From contig NZ_CP159981.1 in the NCBI RefSeq assembly GCF_041380365.1, positions 930,001 through 994,000 of the forward strand: a DNA stretch of 64,000 nucleotides, written 5' to 3'. Under the pieces are notes generated by a model. It was not told where the DNA came from, did no database searches, and was given only the letters and a program-made list of their open reading frames with translations. Of the stretch, positions 8,847-16,803 are shown piece after piece. Both the position numbers and the translations under genes were made by a program. How positions within the stretch are numbered: position 1 is the first letter of the stretch; the number at the start of each line of letters is the position of its first letter. The stretch is from Buchananella sp. 14KM1171. GTDB lineage: Bacteria; Actinomycetota; Actinomycetes; Actinomycetales; Actinomycetaceae.

Positions 8847-10040
8847 CTAGAAGTAGCCGCGCTCGCTCAGCTCCCAAAGCAGGGGATCTAGCACCCGGAA
8901 CGGGGAAATGCCGCGCACCGTCAGCCTGTCGGCGTGCTTGGGTGTTTCTCCCAGTGCGGAGACCGCAAAGTGACGCACGGCCCGCACGCGCTTTTCCCGC
9001 ACGGCGGTGTTCGCGATGGCCGTTATCGTCGATTCGCGCAGCGCGCGCAGCAGGGAGACGATCTCCAATTCCAACAGCCGGGACTGGCTCAGGTAGTCGG
9101 CCCGGCTTAGCAATACCTCCGGGGCGGAGGCGTCCGGGTGGGTGAAGGTGTTGTCCCGCCTCATCATCGTGGCCGGGTTGGCAAAGATGGGCGCGAAGGG
9201 AGAGTTGACCCCGGCCAGGTCCTGCACGGCGTCGAACTTGGAGATGACCAACCCGAGCTTGCACTCCCCCTCCTCGATCTGCTGCAGCAGGTAGGGCAGC
9301 ACCTCGCTGGCGGGGGAGCCGAAGCGGCCGCTGTCCGCCTCGATCCGGCCCGCCATCAGGTCCAGGAAGCCCGGCACCATGAACGGGTCGAATAGGAACA
9401 GGGTGAGGTTGGCGTTGCCGAGGTAGCGGAAGCGCGGCTCGGCCTGGTGGGCCCGCTCCAGGTCCTCGCCCGCCATGTCTCGCAGCACCAGGAACAGGTC
9501 ACGCCCGCCCGCCAGGCCGCCGAAGCGCCAGATCAGCGGCTCGCGCTGGTAGGCCTCGTTGTCCGCCAGCGGCGGGGTGGGGCGCAGCACCCCGTTGGAG
9601 TCGTACATGGGCCGCTGGTAGTTGGCCTCGTAGATCTCCTTGGTGGAGTTGTTGAACGCTGAGAAGCCCACCTGCCGGGCGGCGGCGAGGCGCTGCAGCT
9701 GGTTGACCAGCACGCCGATCCACACCGACTTGCCCACGCCCACGGCCCCCGTGACGGCCAGGGTGAGCGTCTCCCCCTCCCTCCATCCGGCCGGAATGTC
9801 GCGCAGGCACTCGATGCAGACCTCCTGGGTGCAGGTCGAGTTGCAGGAGATGCAGGGCACCGAGGTGGGGAAGGCGTGCCTGGAGGAGGCGTCCAGGATC
9901 AGCGGCGTGGTGGAGAGCAGCTGGAAGCCGGCCAGCGAGGAGGCCTCGTAGTCGATCACCTCCGGGCAGCGGCCCGAGGTGCACCGGTAGGCGACCTTCT
10001 GGGTGGAGAGCTCCGCGAAACAGTACGGGCAGGCGGTCAT
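8847..10040 (-). CDS. Zinc-ribbon P-loop GTPase-like protein
   Basis: 397 aa. The start is the ATG at 10040, preceded by GAGGAGG; longer versions of the frame run through the neighbouring gene in another frame and are rejected. The N-terminus has two Cys clusters (C4, C7, C20, C25 and C63, C66, C70, C75, C78), consistent with two zinc ribbons. The P-loop GAVGVGKS is at residues 98-105, a DMAG switch (DxxG type) at 188-191 and SKFD at 267-270 in the position of the NKxD base-recognition motif. The last suggests a TRAFAC-type GTPase with a non-standard base motif. The upstream partner resembles GTPase-associated protein 1, which supports this. No membrane segment. Function unknown. Confidence 0.75.
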   Translation of the reverse strand: MTACPYCFAELSTQKVAYRCTSGRCPEVIDYEASSLAGFQLLSTTPLILDASSRHAFPTSVPCISCNSTCTQEVCIECLRDIPAGWREGETLTLAVTGAVGVGKSVWIGVLVNQLQRLAAARQVGFSAFNNSTKEIYEANYQRPMYDSNGVLRPTPPLADNEAYQREPLIWRFGGLAGGRDLFLVLRDMAGEDLERAHQAEPRFRYLGNANLTLFLFDPFMVPGFLDLMAGRIEADSGRFGSPASEVLPYLLQQIEEGECKLGLVISKFDAVQDLAGVNSPFAPIFANPATMMRRDNTFTHPDASAPEVLLSRADYLSQSRLLELEIVSLLRALRESTITAIANTAVREKRVRAVRHFAVSALGETPKHADRLTVRGISPFRVLDPLLWELSERGYF

Positions 10041-10090
10041 TTGCGTCCTCCTCGGGCCTGGCGCGGGGCACGGCGGCGGTTGGTGTTCAT
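10037..10090 (-). other. Possible 17-codon leader ORF coupled to the GTPase-like gene
   Basis: An ATG at 10090 with GGGAGGGG about 11 bases upstream opens a 17-residue Arg/Lys-rich frame (MNTNRRRAPRQARGGRK). Its TGA overlaps the ATG of the GTPase-like gene (ATGA). It sits in the 55-bp gap after the GAP1-like gene. It could serve to couple translation between the two genes, or be chance in GC-rich DNA. Confidence 0.3.
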
Positions 10091-10095
10091 TACCG

Positions 10096-13000
10096 TCATC
10101 CCCTCCCCAGGAATCGGAACAGTTTGCGGGCCGGCCCGTTGCGCAGGGCGGTGATGGTCTTGTCCACGCGGGCATCCAGGTCAACTGAGAGCCCGCCGGC
10201 CCCGGCCGCGATGGTCTTGGCCTGCACGGCCAGCCAGTCGACCTCGTTCTCCTCGCATATGGGCAGGCACTGGCGCAGGGTGGCGTCCACCGCCTCGCTG
10301 GCGGCGGCTGCGAAGCGGTGGTCCTGCCGCACGGCCGAGCGCAGGTCGAACGCGCCCACCTCCGCCAGCGGGAGTGCCAGCCACTCCTCCGCCCCAGTGC
10401 CGGCGAACTTGCTGTTTCGCGCCGGGGCCTCGAAAAGCACGGTGGCGGCCACCGCCGCGGGGACCAGCGAGTTGGCCCGCATGGCCCCAATCGGGGGGCT
10501 GCCCTCGGGAGCGGGCGCGCCGGTGGCGGGGGTCGGGTGCAGGCGCTTTTCCGCCAGCAGCGCGGCGAGCACGCGGCGCGCGTAGTCGTCCCCAGGCAGG
10601 TAGAGGGGGCTCTGGTCCTGCCAGGTGGCGTAGGCCTGGAACACGTAGAGGCGCACCGCCTCCTCCACGCCAGCGGCCATGTGCGCGTGGATGGCCTCCT
10701 CCTTGTCGGGGGTGGCGTTGGCCAGCTCCACGGTCTGGTTGATGATGAAGGCCGCCAGCTGCAACCCTCCCTCGCAGGGGCACAGCCGGATCGGGTCGCG
10801 CTCGATCTCTCGCAGCGCCGCGCGCAACTGGAGCAGGCCCTGCACGCGCGGCTCGGGCAGCAGGGTGTGGGCGGCGGCGTTCTCTATGGCCTCGAACCAG
10901 TCCTGCGCCGCCCCGACGGGTCGGTTCCAGGCGGCCGCGAGGGCCGTGGACGGCCCGGCCTCCACCCGCCACTCCTGCGGCGTGGTGAGCTCGGCGGGGC
11001 TGAGCGAGGCAGCAATGGCCAGGTCCAGCTCGCGGCTGAGGGACCAGCCCTGCGGGGCGCGCTTGAGCAGCCCCAGGATCTCCACCCTGGCGCTCGGCTG
11101 CTGGGAGGCCACGCAGTCCAGCGCTGCCAGTTCCAGGCGCAGGGGCGCGGTCAGGGTGGGGTGGGCGGCGCGCAGCCACTCCACCACTGCGGGCTGGAGC
11201 TGCGGGAACTGCGGCTTGTCCACCGCCGCGAGCGCGTTGGACAGGCTAGCCGCCAGGGCCGCCACCACCGGGGTGCTCAGGCCGTCCAGGTGGGTGATCA
11301 CGTTCTGCCCGTCCTGCGGGTCCTTCAGGGCGCGCACCGCCGTGTTCAGCACGCCGGCCACGCGCGGATGGTGCGGCAGCAGGCAGCCTTCTACGGCGAG
11401 CCAGTCCACGGCACGCAGGCCGGCCACCGTCTGGGCCAGGTTTGCGGGCAGCCCACCGGCTACCAGCTTCTGCTGGAGCTGCTTGGCTGCCTGCGGCAGG
11501 AGCCGGTCGACCTCGGCCTGACTGGGCGGCAGCGCGGCCCACTGCGCGCCCAGGTGGGCTCGCACGCCGCTGGGCTGGGCCAGCGCCTGCTCCACCCCCG
11601 CCCCGGCCACTACTGCGCGCAGGTAGCTGGTTACTGCGGCGGCGGTGATGGGGGTCAGTTCCACCGGGCCGGTGGCCTGCAGCACGCGGTTCCAGTGGGT
11701 GGCGTCCCTGGTCTGGGCGCCGGAGAAGCGCGCGGCGAGCAGGGCGCGCACCGCCTCGTTTTCCAGCATCTGCGCCGGGCTGCGCAGCAGCAGCGCGTCA
11801 ATGGTGGCCGCCAGGCCGCCACTTTCCTGGGCCACGGTGCCGGGAGCGCCGGCCTCCACCACCGCGAGCGCCCAGCCCAGCGGCTCGGCCAGGCAGCCCG
11901 CGCCCACCTTTTCCACCGCGTGCACGGCGTCTAGCACCCGCTGGACCGCGCCCGGCAGCTGCGGGGCGGGGGCGTTCAGGGCCGCCGCGATGAGCGCGCC
12001 CCAGCTCCCGCCCGCCTCGCCCGCCTCGCCCGCGGTCGTGGTGCTGCCCGCGCCGCCCTGCGTTCCCGCACTGCCCTGCGTGCCCGCACCACTCTGCGTT
12101 CCCGCGGCGCCCTGCGTTCCCGCACTGCTCTGCGTCCCCGTGCCACCCTGCGTCCCCGTGCCGCCCTGCGCATGGGCGGCGCCGGGCTGCCCCTGGGCGG
12201 CGCTGGTGAGGACGTGGGCGTCTATCGCCACCACGGCGGGGCTGGCCTGGGCGGTGGGCAGGTCCGCCCTGGGCACGAAGGCCAGGTCGAGGCCGGACTT
12301 GCGCAGCCCCTCGGCCTGGCTGGAAGAGCGGGCGCGCTCCCAGGAGGAGTAGTTGATCGCCCGGGAGGCGGCCGGGGTGGCCAGGTAGGCCAGCGCGCAC
12401 AGCCAACCGGCGGCCTCGTCGCAGCTTTCCACGCCCACCACGACGGTGCGCCGCTCCTTGCCCGCACCTGCCAGCTGGCGTTCCTGGTCCAGGGCGGCGG
12501 CGATGCTGGCGGTCATCTGCATGCGGCTGGGGTGGGCCAGCCAGCGCTGGGCGTAGGCGCGCCCCACCTCGGGGGTGGCACGCACTTCGGCCTCGTTGGG
12601 CAGGGCGGTGGCGCGGGCAGCGTCGGCCCCGAAGGGTCGGCGCCAGAAGGGGGCGCGCCACGCGTTAATCGAGCGCCAGTGCGCAAGGGCCGGCGCCTCG
12701 GTTGGTTTCACTGCGGCCGCCGACGTCCCACCGACCGCCGCGCCTGCCCACTCGCCCGGAGCGGCGGCCAGTTGGAGGCTCTGGGCCGCCACGCGCCCCA
12801 GTTCGGGGGCGGCCACCCCCAGCGGGGCGCCGGTCTCGGCCTCGTCTAGCAGGATCGCGTGGGTGAAGGTGCTGGGCCGGCCCAGGGAGTCGTAGCCGGA
12901 TTCGGCGGTGTGGATCAGCACGGTGCCGGCGGCGGTGGCGAACTGGTAGAAGCGGATCTCCGCCTTGGCCAGCTGCTCGGTGGTGGGGAAACCCGGCAGC

Positions 13001-13152
13001 GGGTTGAGCGGCTCCATCTGGGAGCGGATCAGGCCCACCAGCAGCTCCTCCACCTGCGGCGGCATCTCTGCGCTCTTTTCGATCACGTGCCAGCCGGAGT
13101 GGCGCACACCGGCCACCTCGTGGTCCAGGGAGGCGTAGGTCAGTTGGTACAT
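10096..13152 (-). CDS. Large protein resembling GTPase-associated protein 1 (GAP1)
   Basis: 1018 aa. The ATG at 13152 lies 2 bp after the stop of the upstream gene, with GGTGGAG just before it. The N-terminal 115 residues (YASLDHEVAGVRHSGWHV, then YDSLGRPSTFTHAILL) match my recollection of GAP1 N-terminal domains found beside GTPases in bacterial conflict systems. The rest is mainly alpha-helical and Ala-rich, consistent with GAP1 middle and C-terminal regions. Residues 326-369 are a run of six-residue units (xxAGTQ) encoded by an 18-bp tandem repeat. No transmembrane helix is seen. The GTPase-like protein encoded next is the presumed partner. The family call needs a profile search; the gene itself is clear. 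Confidence 0.7.
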   Translation of the reverse strand: MYQLTYASLDHEVAGVRHSGWHVIEKSAEMPPQVEELLVGLIRSQMEPLNPLPGFPTTEQLAKAEIRFYQFATAAGTVLIHTAESGYDSLGRPSTFTHAILLDEAETGAPLGVAAPELGRVAAQSLQLAAAPGEWAGAAVGGTSAAAVKPTEAPALAHWRSINAWRAPFWRRPFGADAARATALPNEAEVRATPEVGRAYAQRWLAHPSRMQMTASIAAALDQERQLAGAGKERRTVVVGVESCDEAAGWLCALAYLATPAASRAINYSSWERARSSSQAEGLRKSGLDLAFVPRADLPTAQASPAVVAIDAHVLTSAAQGQPGAAHAQGGTGTQGGTGTQSSAGTQGAAGTQSGAGTQGSAGTQGGAGSTTTAGEAGEAGGSWGALIAAALNAPAPQLPGAVQRVLDAVHAVEKVGAGCLAEPLGWALAVVEAGAPGTVAQESGGLAATIDALLLRSPAQMLENEAVRALLAARFSGAQTRDATHWNRVLQATGPVELTPITAAAVTSYLRAVVAGAGVEQALAQPSGVRAHLGAQWAALPPSQAEVDRLLPQAAKQLQQKLVAGGLPANLAQTVAGLRAVDWLAVEGCLLPHHPRVAGVLNTAVRALKDPQDGQNVITHLDGLSTPVVAALAASLSNALAAVDKPQFPQLQPAVVEWLRAAHPTLTAPLRLELAALDCVASQQPSARVEILGLLKRAPQGWSLSRELDLAIAASLSPAELTTPQEWRVEAGPSTALAAAWNRPVGAAQDWFEAIENAAAHTLLPEPRVQGLLQLRAALREIERDPIRLCPCEGGLQLAAFIINQTVELANATPDKEEAIHAHMAAGVEEAVRLYVFQAYATWQDQSPLYLPGDDYARRVLAALLAEKRLHPTPATGAPAPEGSPPIGAMRANSLVPAAVAATVLFEAPARNSKFAGTGAEEWLALPLAEVGAFDLRSAVRQDHRFAAAASEAVDATLRQCLPICEENEVDWLAVQAKTIAAGAGGLSVDLDARVDKTITALRNGPARKLFRFLGRG
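12058..12175. repeat. 18-bp tandem repeat (VNTR) inside the GAP1-like gene
   Basis: The word CTGCG recurs at 12058, 12076, 12094, 12112, 12130, 12148 and 12166, exactly 18 bp apart, giving seven degenerate units. Each encodes six residues on the minus strand (AGTQGx/AGTQSx). Unit-number changes would keep the reading frame, so the linker length could vary between strains. Confidence 0.85.
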
Positions 13153-13154
13153 GC

Positions 13155-16100
13155 TCAGCGCTCCACCTGCAGGCTCTCGGCGTCGGGGTCCGTCAGGGCG
13201 TAACGCTCTGCGGCGTACGCCCAGGCCGCCGTGTTGGCGCGGCCGTGCACCGCCTCCGGTTCGGCGCACACCATGAGCCGCACGTAACCGCCCTGCAGGT
13301 CGTCGGCGGGGAAGTACACGTCCACCTCGCCACCGGGGGCGGGGAAGGCGGTGACCTGCGGGGCCTGCTCGCGTCCGTCCGGGCTGGGGCTGACCGCCAC
13401 GGGGGTGCCGTCGCGCCAGTGCAGCGGCAGGTATTGGGGGTTGTGCACCAGCATGAGGTGCGGCAGCAGCTCGGGCGGGCAGGGCGTGCCGGCTGCCGCC
13501 CTGACGGTGACGCGCACCAGGTTCTTGGACTTGCCGAGCAGCTTGAATACCGCCCGCGCCGCGCTGGGCCACTCGATGCTGTACTCGAAGCGGTAGAGCG
13601 GATCCAGGTCCACCAGCGCGGGGCGGCCGTAGATCGGCTGGCCGTCGTAGTAGCTGACCGCGTTGAGCTGGACCTGGCTGCCCCAGGTGTCCCCGCCGCC
13701 GCTGATGACGAATCCGCCCTGGCGGCTGTACTCCTGCCGCGTGCAGGTCAGGTCCGCCGGGGCGCACTGGGCGCCCTCCACCGGCACCGGGCCGTTACCG
13801 CCGGTGCGGCGCAGCTGAACGGAGGCGGCCTCGCCGGGCCAGGCGAAGGTGAGCAGCTGCCAGTCGAGTCGCTGCACCAAGCGCACGTCCGCGATCTCGC
13901 CGGAGCGCACCAGCACCTGGGTGCGCCCCACGCTGGCCAGGCCATCGCGGGTCGCCACCGGGGTGAAGTAGAGGCGGTCGTACTCGGCGCCGTCGGGCCA
14001 TTCGACGCCCGTCAGCTGCACCAGGCCGCGCCCCTCCTGCCCCGGGCAGGGGGTGGGGGTGCCGTGCAGTTCGTCCTCGGGGCGCAGGCCGGCGTCCACC
14101 AGCTGCTCCACCCCCACGGTGGGCTGCTCCGCCGCAGCGCTGTGGGGGCTGCGGGTGGTGCGAAACACCCGCACCCGGGTGCCCGGCACGGCCTGCCAGG
14201 TGAGGGTGCAGACGTTGCCGCCGGCAGAGACGTCCGCGTTCACGCTGAAGTGCTGCGGCTTGGCCAGGGGCGCCTGCTGCAGGTCGGCGCGGAACACCAC
14301 CGGCCGGCCCATCTCGAAGCGGTTGCCCACGCGCACCTTTACCGCCGCCAGGTAGACGTAGCGCTGGCCGGGGGTGCCGGTGGAGTCGTCGATCCCGTCC
14401 AGGCAGTTGTACATGTTGGAGGCCAGCGTGTGGTTGAGCCAGGACTCGGTCTGAATCTCCATCCCCACGTTGGCGTCTCCGGGCAGGCGGGCCACCACCA
14501 CCTCGGTGTCCGTCTGGGAGCCCACCGGGGCGCCAGGCACCTCCCACTGGGCGCGCACGGAGGGGCCGGCCACCTCCACTCGCAGGTTCTCCACCTGGGC
14601 AATGTTCACGCCGGCGGCCACCCGCCTGCACTGGCCCAGTTCTCCGTCACCCAAGTCCTCGTAGCCCCACACGGTGATGAACCGGCAGGGCGAGTCCGCA
14701 GGCTGCGGGTCGATCGCGTGGGAGCGCTTGGTCCAGCACACGGTGCGCCCCAGCTCCACGTCGGTGGAGAAGCCGCCGGTCTCCACCACCACCCGGTAGA
14801 CCTCGCCGTCGCCGGCGTCCCGCCACGTGTAACGCAGGCCCTCCCGGGTGCGTTCCGAGCGCACCGAGACCAGCGGCTCCAGGTCGGGGCGGGAGAAGTC
14901 GTACTCCGGGAAGTTCCACTCCTGGCCGTCCTCGCCGCGCCCGGGCGCGGGGGCGGGTGTCGCGGCGCGCAGGGCAGCGCCCGCGGCGTCCTGCCCCGTG
15001 GCGGCGGCGATGGCCGCCTCCTGGGTCGGGTCCAGGCGCGGCGCGGCGGGCGCGGGGTGGGCGGCGGTGGCGGGGGCGTCCGGGCCGGCGGCTGCGGCGG
15101 TTTCCGGGCCGGCGGCTGCGGGGTTATCCGACCCGGCGGCTGCGGGGGCAGTGCCGCGCTCCGGGCTCACCTGGGCGGTCGAGGCTCCGGCCGCAACCAG
15201 GTTACCTCCCGAGTCCAGTTCCATCTCCACGGTGTCCTCAAGCGGCAGCCGTGGGCCCGCGAGCGCGACGGGAGCGGGGTGGGCCGCCGGGTCCGGGGCC
15301 GCCTGCGTCTCCGACGCAACCCTGGGCTCAACCGACCTTGGCTCCGCCGGCTCGACAGGCTCGGCCTCCGCAGGTTCAGTGGGCTCCGCCACCGTGGGCT
15401 CGACTGGCTCCGGCTCCACGGGCTCGGTCACCGTGGGTTCGACCGTCTCGACGGGAGCGTCCGCGCCGCCGACCGCCGCCACGGCGTCCACCTCGACGGC
15501 CTCACCAGCCACCGCCACGAACGGCTCTGCCGGCTCTGCCGCCGGATACTCGGCCTCGGTGGCCTGGGCGATCTCGCTGTGCGGCGCCGCGACCTGACCG
15601 GCGGGCTCCACCGCCTCACCGGGCTGGCCAGGCTCACCGGGCTCGCCCGCTTCAACCGGAACCACCGCCTCATCACGCTGGCCAGGCTCACCGGGCTCGC
15701 CCGCTTCAACCGGAACCACCGGTCCTGACGGCACTGCCGTCGGCTCTTGCGTGCCGGCATGCTGCTCGGCCTCGGCAGGGGCGTCCGCGCCGCCGACCTC
15801 TGCCGGCGCGTCGTCCACCCAGGGCATGTCGTAGGGGGAGAGCATGGCCAGCGGATTTGGACCGAAGGCCGCCCCGCCACCGGGCGCGTACCCGGGGAAC
15901 ACCACGCCGGCAGCGTCGTCCGTTCCCTCATCTACCGGGCCGCCCGCGTCGCCCGCTCCGGCTGCCCCCTCACCGCCGCCGACGCCTTGCCCCGCTCCCC
16001 CACCCTGCGGGGACGCCCCCTGCGCCGGCACCGCCGGGGGGTTGTGCCCGAAGGCGGCGTTCAGGTGGGCACACAGCGGCTCGACCAGGCTCGTGCGCAG

Positions 16101-16292
16101 GCTCTGGTCGCCGTCGAGCATCGAGTGGAGCATTTCCTCGGCGTCGAAGAAGGGTATTTCGCGGCCCTTGGAGCCGAGGCGAAATAGGCTGCGCCACCTA
16201 TTCATCGGGAAGGCGGCCTGCAGTTCAATTGGCTGCGCCTCAAACCAAGCGATGATCGCGATCTGGTACCGCTGCCAATTCAATCGATTCAT
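13155..16292 (-). CDS. FN3-like protein with a long acidic Pro/Ala/Glu linker; first gene of the GTPase cassette
   Basis: 1045 aa, ATG start with GAGGAG eight bases upstream. Residues 1-85 form a compact region starting MNRLNWQRYQIAIIAWFEAQ. Residues 90-450 are low complexity (Glu, Pro, Ala, Val), with repeats of the type VEAGEPGEPGQ and VEPTVxEPxE. Residues 455-1045 are beta-rich with FN3-like strands and many Trp/Tyr positions (for example RYTWRDAGDGEVYRVVVE). There is no signal peptide or membrane helix, so these FN3-like domains are probably cytoplasmic. The GAP1-like gene follows after 2 bp, implying a shared complex. I do not recognise a named family. Confidence 0.75.
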   Translation of the reverse strand: MNRLNWQRYQIAIIAWFEAQPIELQAAFPMNRWRSLFRLGSKGREIPFFDAEEMLHSMLDGDQSLRTSLVEPLCAHLNAAFGHNPPAVPAQGASPQGGGAGQGVGGGEGAAGAGDAGGPVDEGTDDAAGVVFPGYAPGGGAAFGPNPLAMLSPYDMPWVDDAPAEVGGADAPAEAEQHAGTQEPTAVPSGPVVPVEAGEPGEPGQRDEAVVPVEAGEPGEPGQPGEAVEPAGQVAAPHSEIAQATEAEYPAAEPAEPFVAVAGEAVEVDAVAAVGGADAPVETVEPTVTEPVEPEPVEPTVAEPTEPAEAEPVEPAEPRSVEPRVASETQAAPDPAAHPAPVALAGPRLPLEDTVEMELDSGGNLVAAGASTAQVSPERGTAPAAAGSDNPAAAGPETAAAAGPDAPATAAHPAPAAPRLDPTQEAAIAAATGQDAAGAALRAATPAPAPGRGEDGQEWNFPEYDFSRPDLEPLVSVRSERTREGLRYTWRDAGDGEVYRVVVETGGFSTDVELGRTVCWTKRSHAIDPQPADSPCRFITVWGYEDLGDGELGQCRRVAAGVNIAQVENLRVEVAGPSVRAQWEVPGAPVGSQTDTEVVVARLPGDANVGMEIQTESWLNHTLASNMYNCLDGIDDSTGTPGQRYVYLAAVKVRVGNRFEMGRPVVFRADLQQAPLAKPQHFSVNADVSAGGNVCTLTWQAVPGTRVRVFRTTRSPHSAAAEQPTVGVEQLVDAGLRPEDELHGTPTPCPGQEGRGLVQLTGVEWPDGAEYDRLYFTPVATRDGLASVGRTQVLVRSGEIADVRLVQRLDWQLLTFAWPGEAASVQLRRTGGNGPVPVEGAQCAPADLTCTRQEYSRQGGFVISGGGDTWGSQVQLNAVSYYDGQPIYGRPALVDLDPLYRFEYSIEWPSAARAVFKLLGKSKNLVRVTVRAAAGTPCPPELLPHLMLVHNPQYLPLHWRDGTPVAVSPSPDGREQAPQVTAFPAPGGEVDVYFPADDLQGGYVRLMVCAEPEAVHGRANTAAWAYAAERYALTDPDAESLQVER

Positions 16293-16803
16293 CGGGTCAT
16301 CTCCTCACGGAACGAACGGCCGGTGCCCGATTCCCTTCCGCGCGGCTGGGACCTGCGGGCCAAACGCGTTCGCCGCCCTGGCTGGGCAAGCTCCACATTG
16401 GGACAGCTTACTTCTCCCCTTCTGCCGGTGGGAAACCTACACTCGCCCCGCCATTCGCAGGGGCATTTTGGCCGACGTTCCACCCGCCACCCCACTAAAT
16501 CCGCCTCGCGCGTTTAGTGGCGCTTTCGAATTGTGGGTTTCCCGCGCGCCGGGGCCTGGCGCTTCAACCCGACGTTGCCGCCCCAATCTCGACGTTCGCA
16601 GTTCAATCTCGACGTTCGCATCCCAATCTCGACGTTCGCAGCCCAATCTCGACGTTAGCCTGGGGCAAATCGTCGAGTCGAAGCCCTAAACGTCGAGTCG
16701 AAGCCCCGAACGTCGAGCTGAGCTCCGGCGCGGGGAGCCTCCCTCTCCCTGGGCCCGCCGATCACCTCGCCGACGGCCCGCACCCAGCGCTGGGAGTTTC
16801 CCT
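16293..16803. other. 511-bp intergenic region with promoter zone and repeat array
   Basis: It lies between two minus-strand genes. The half near 16300-16500 should contain the promoter of the 1045-aa protein gene; no convincing -35/-10 pair is seen. It holds an inverted repeat CCACTAAA/TTTAGTGG (16492-16499 and 16513-16520) with a 13-base loop, a possible operator. It also holds one copy of the dispersed TGGCCGACGTT motif (near 16468-16481). The other half carries phased array A. Confidence 0.6.
16567..16716. repeat. Phased 20-bp array A (TCGACGTT elements, diverged)
   Basis: TCGACGTT occurs at 16589, 16609, 16629 and 16649, with a CCGACGTT variant at 16569. After an AGCCTGGGGCAA centre the element is inverted: CGTCGA at 16671 (AT instead of AA before it) and AACGTCGA at 16689 and 16709. 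All eight elements keep an exact 20-bp phase, across the strand switch. The layout is the same as arrays B and C at 35 kb, but the 12-bp spacers differ. Function unknown. Confidence 0.85.

Noticed and set aside
10041-10490. Upstream extension of the GTPase-like gene
   Set aside because: The frame runs through the GAP1-like gene, is low complexity, and lacks a ribosome site; GAGGAGG directly precedes the ATG at 10040.
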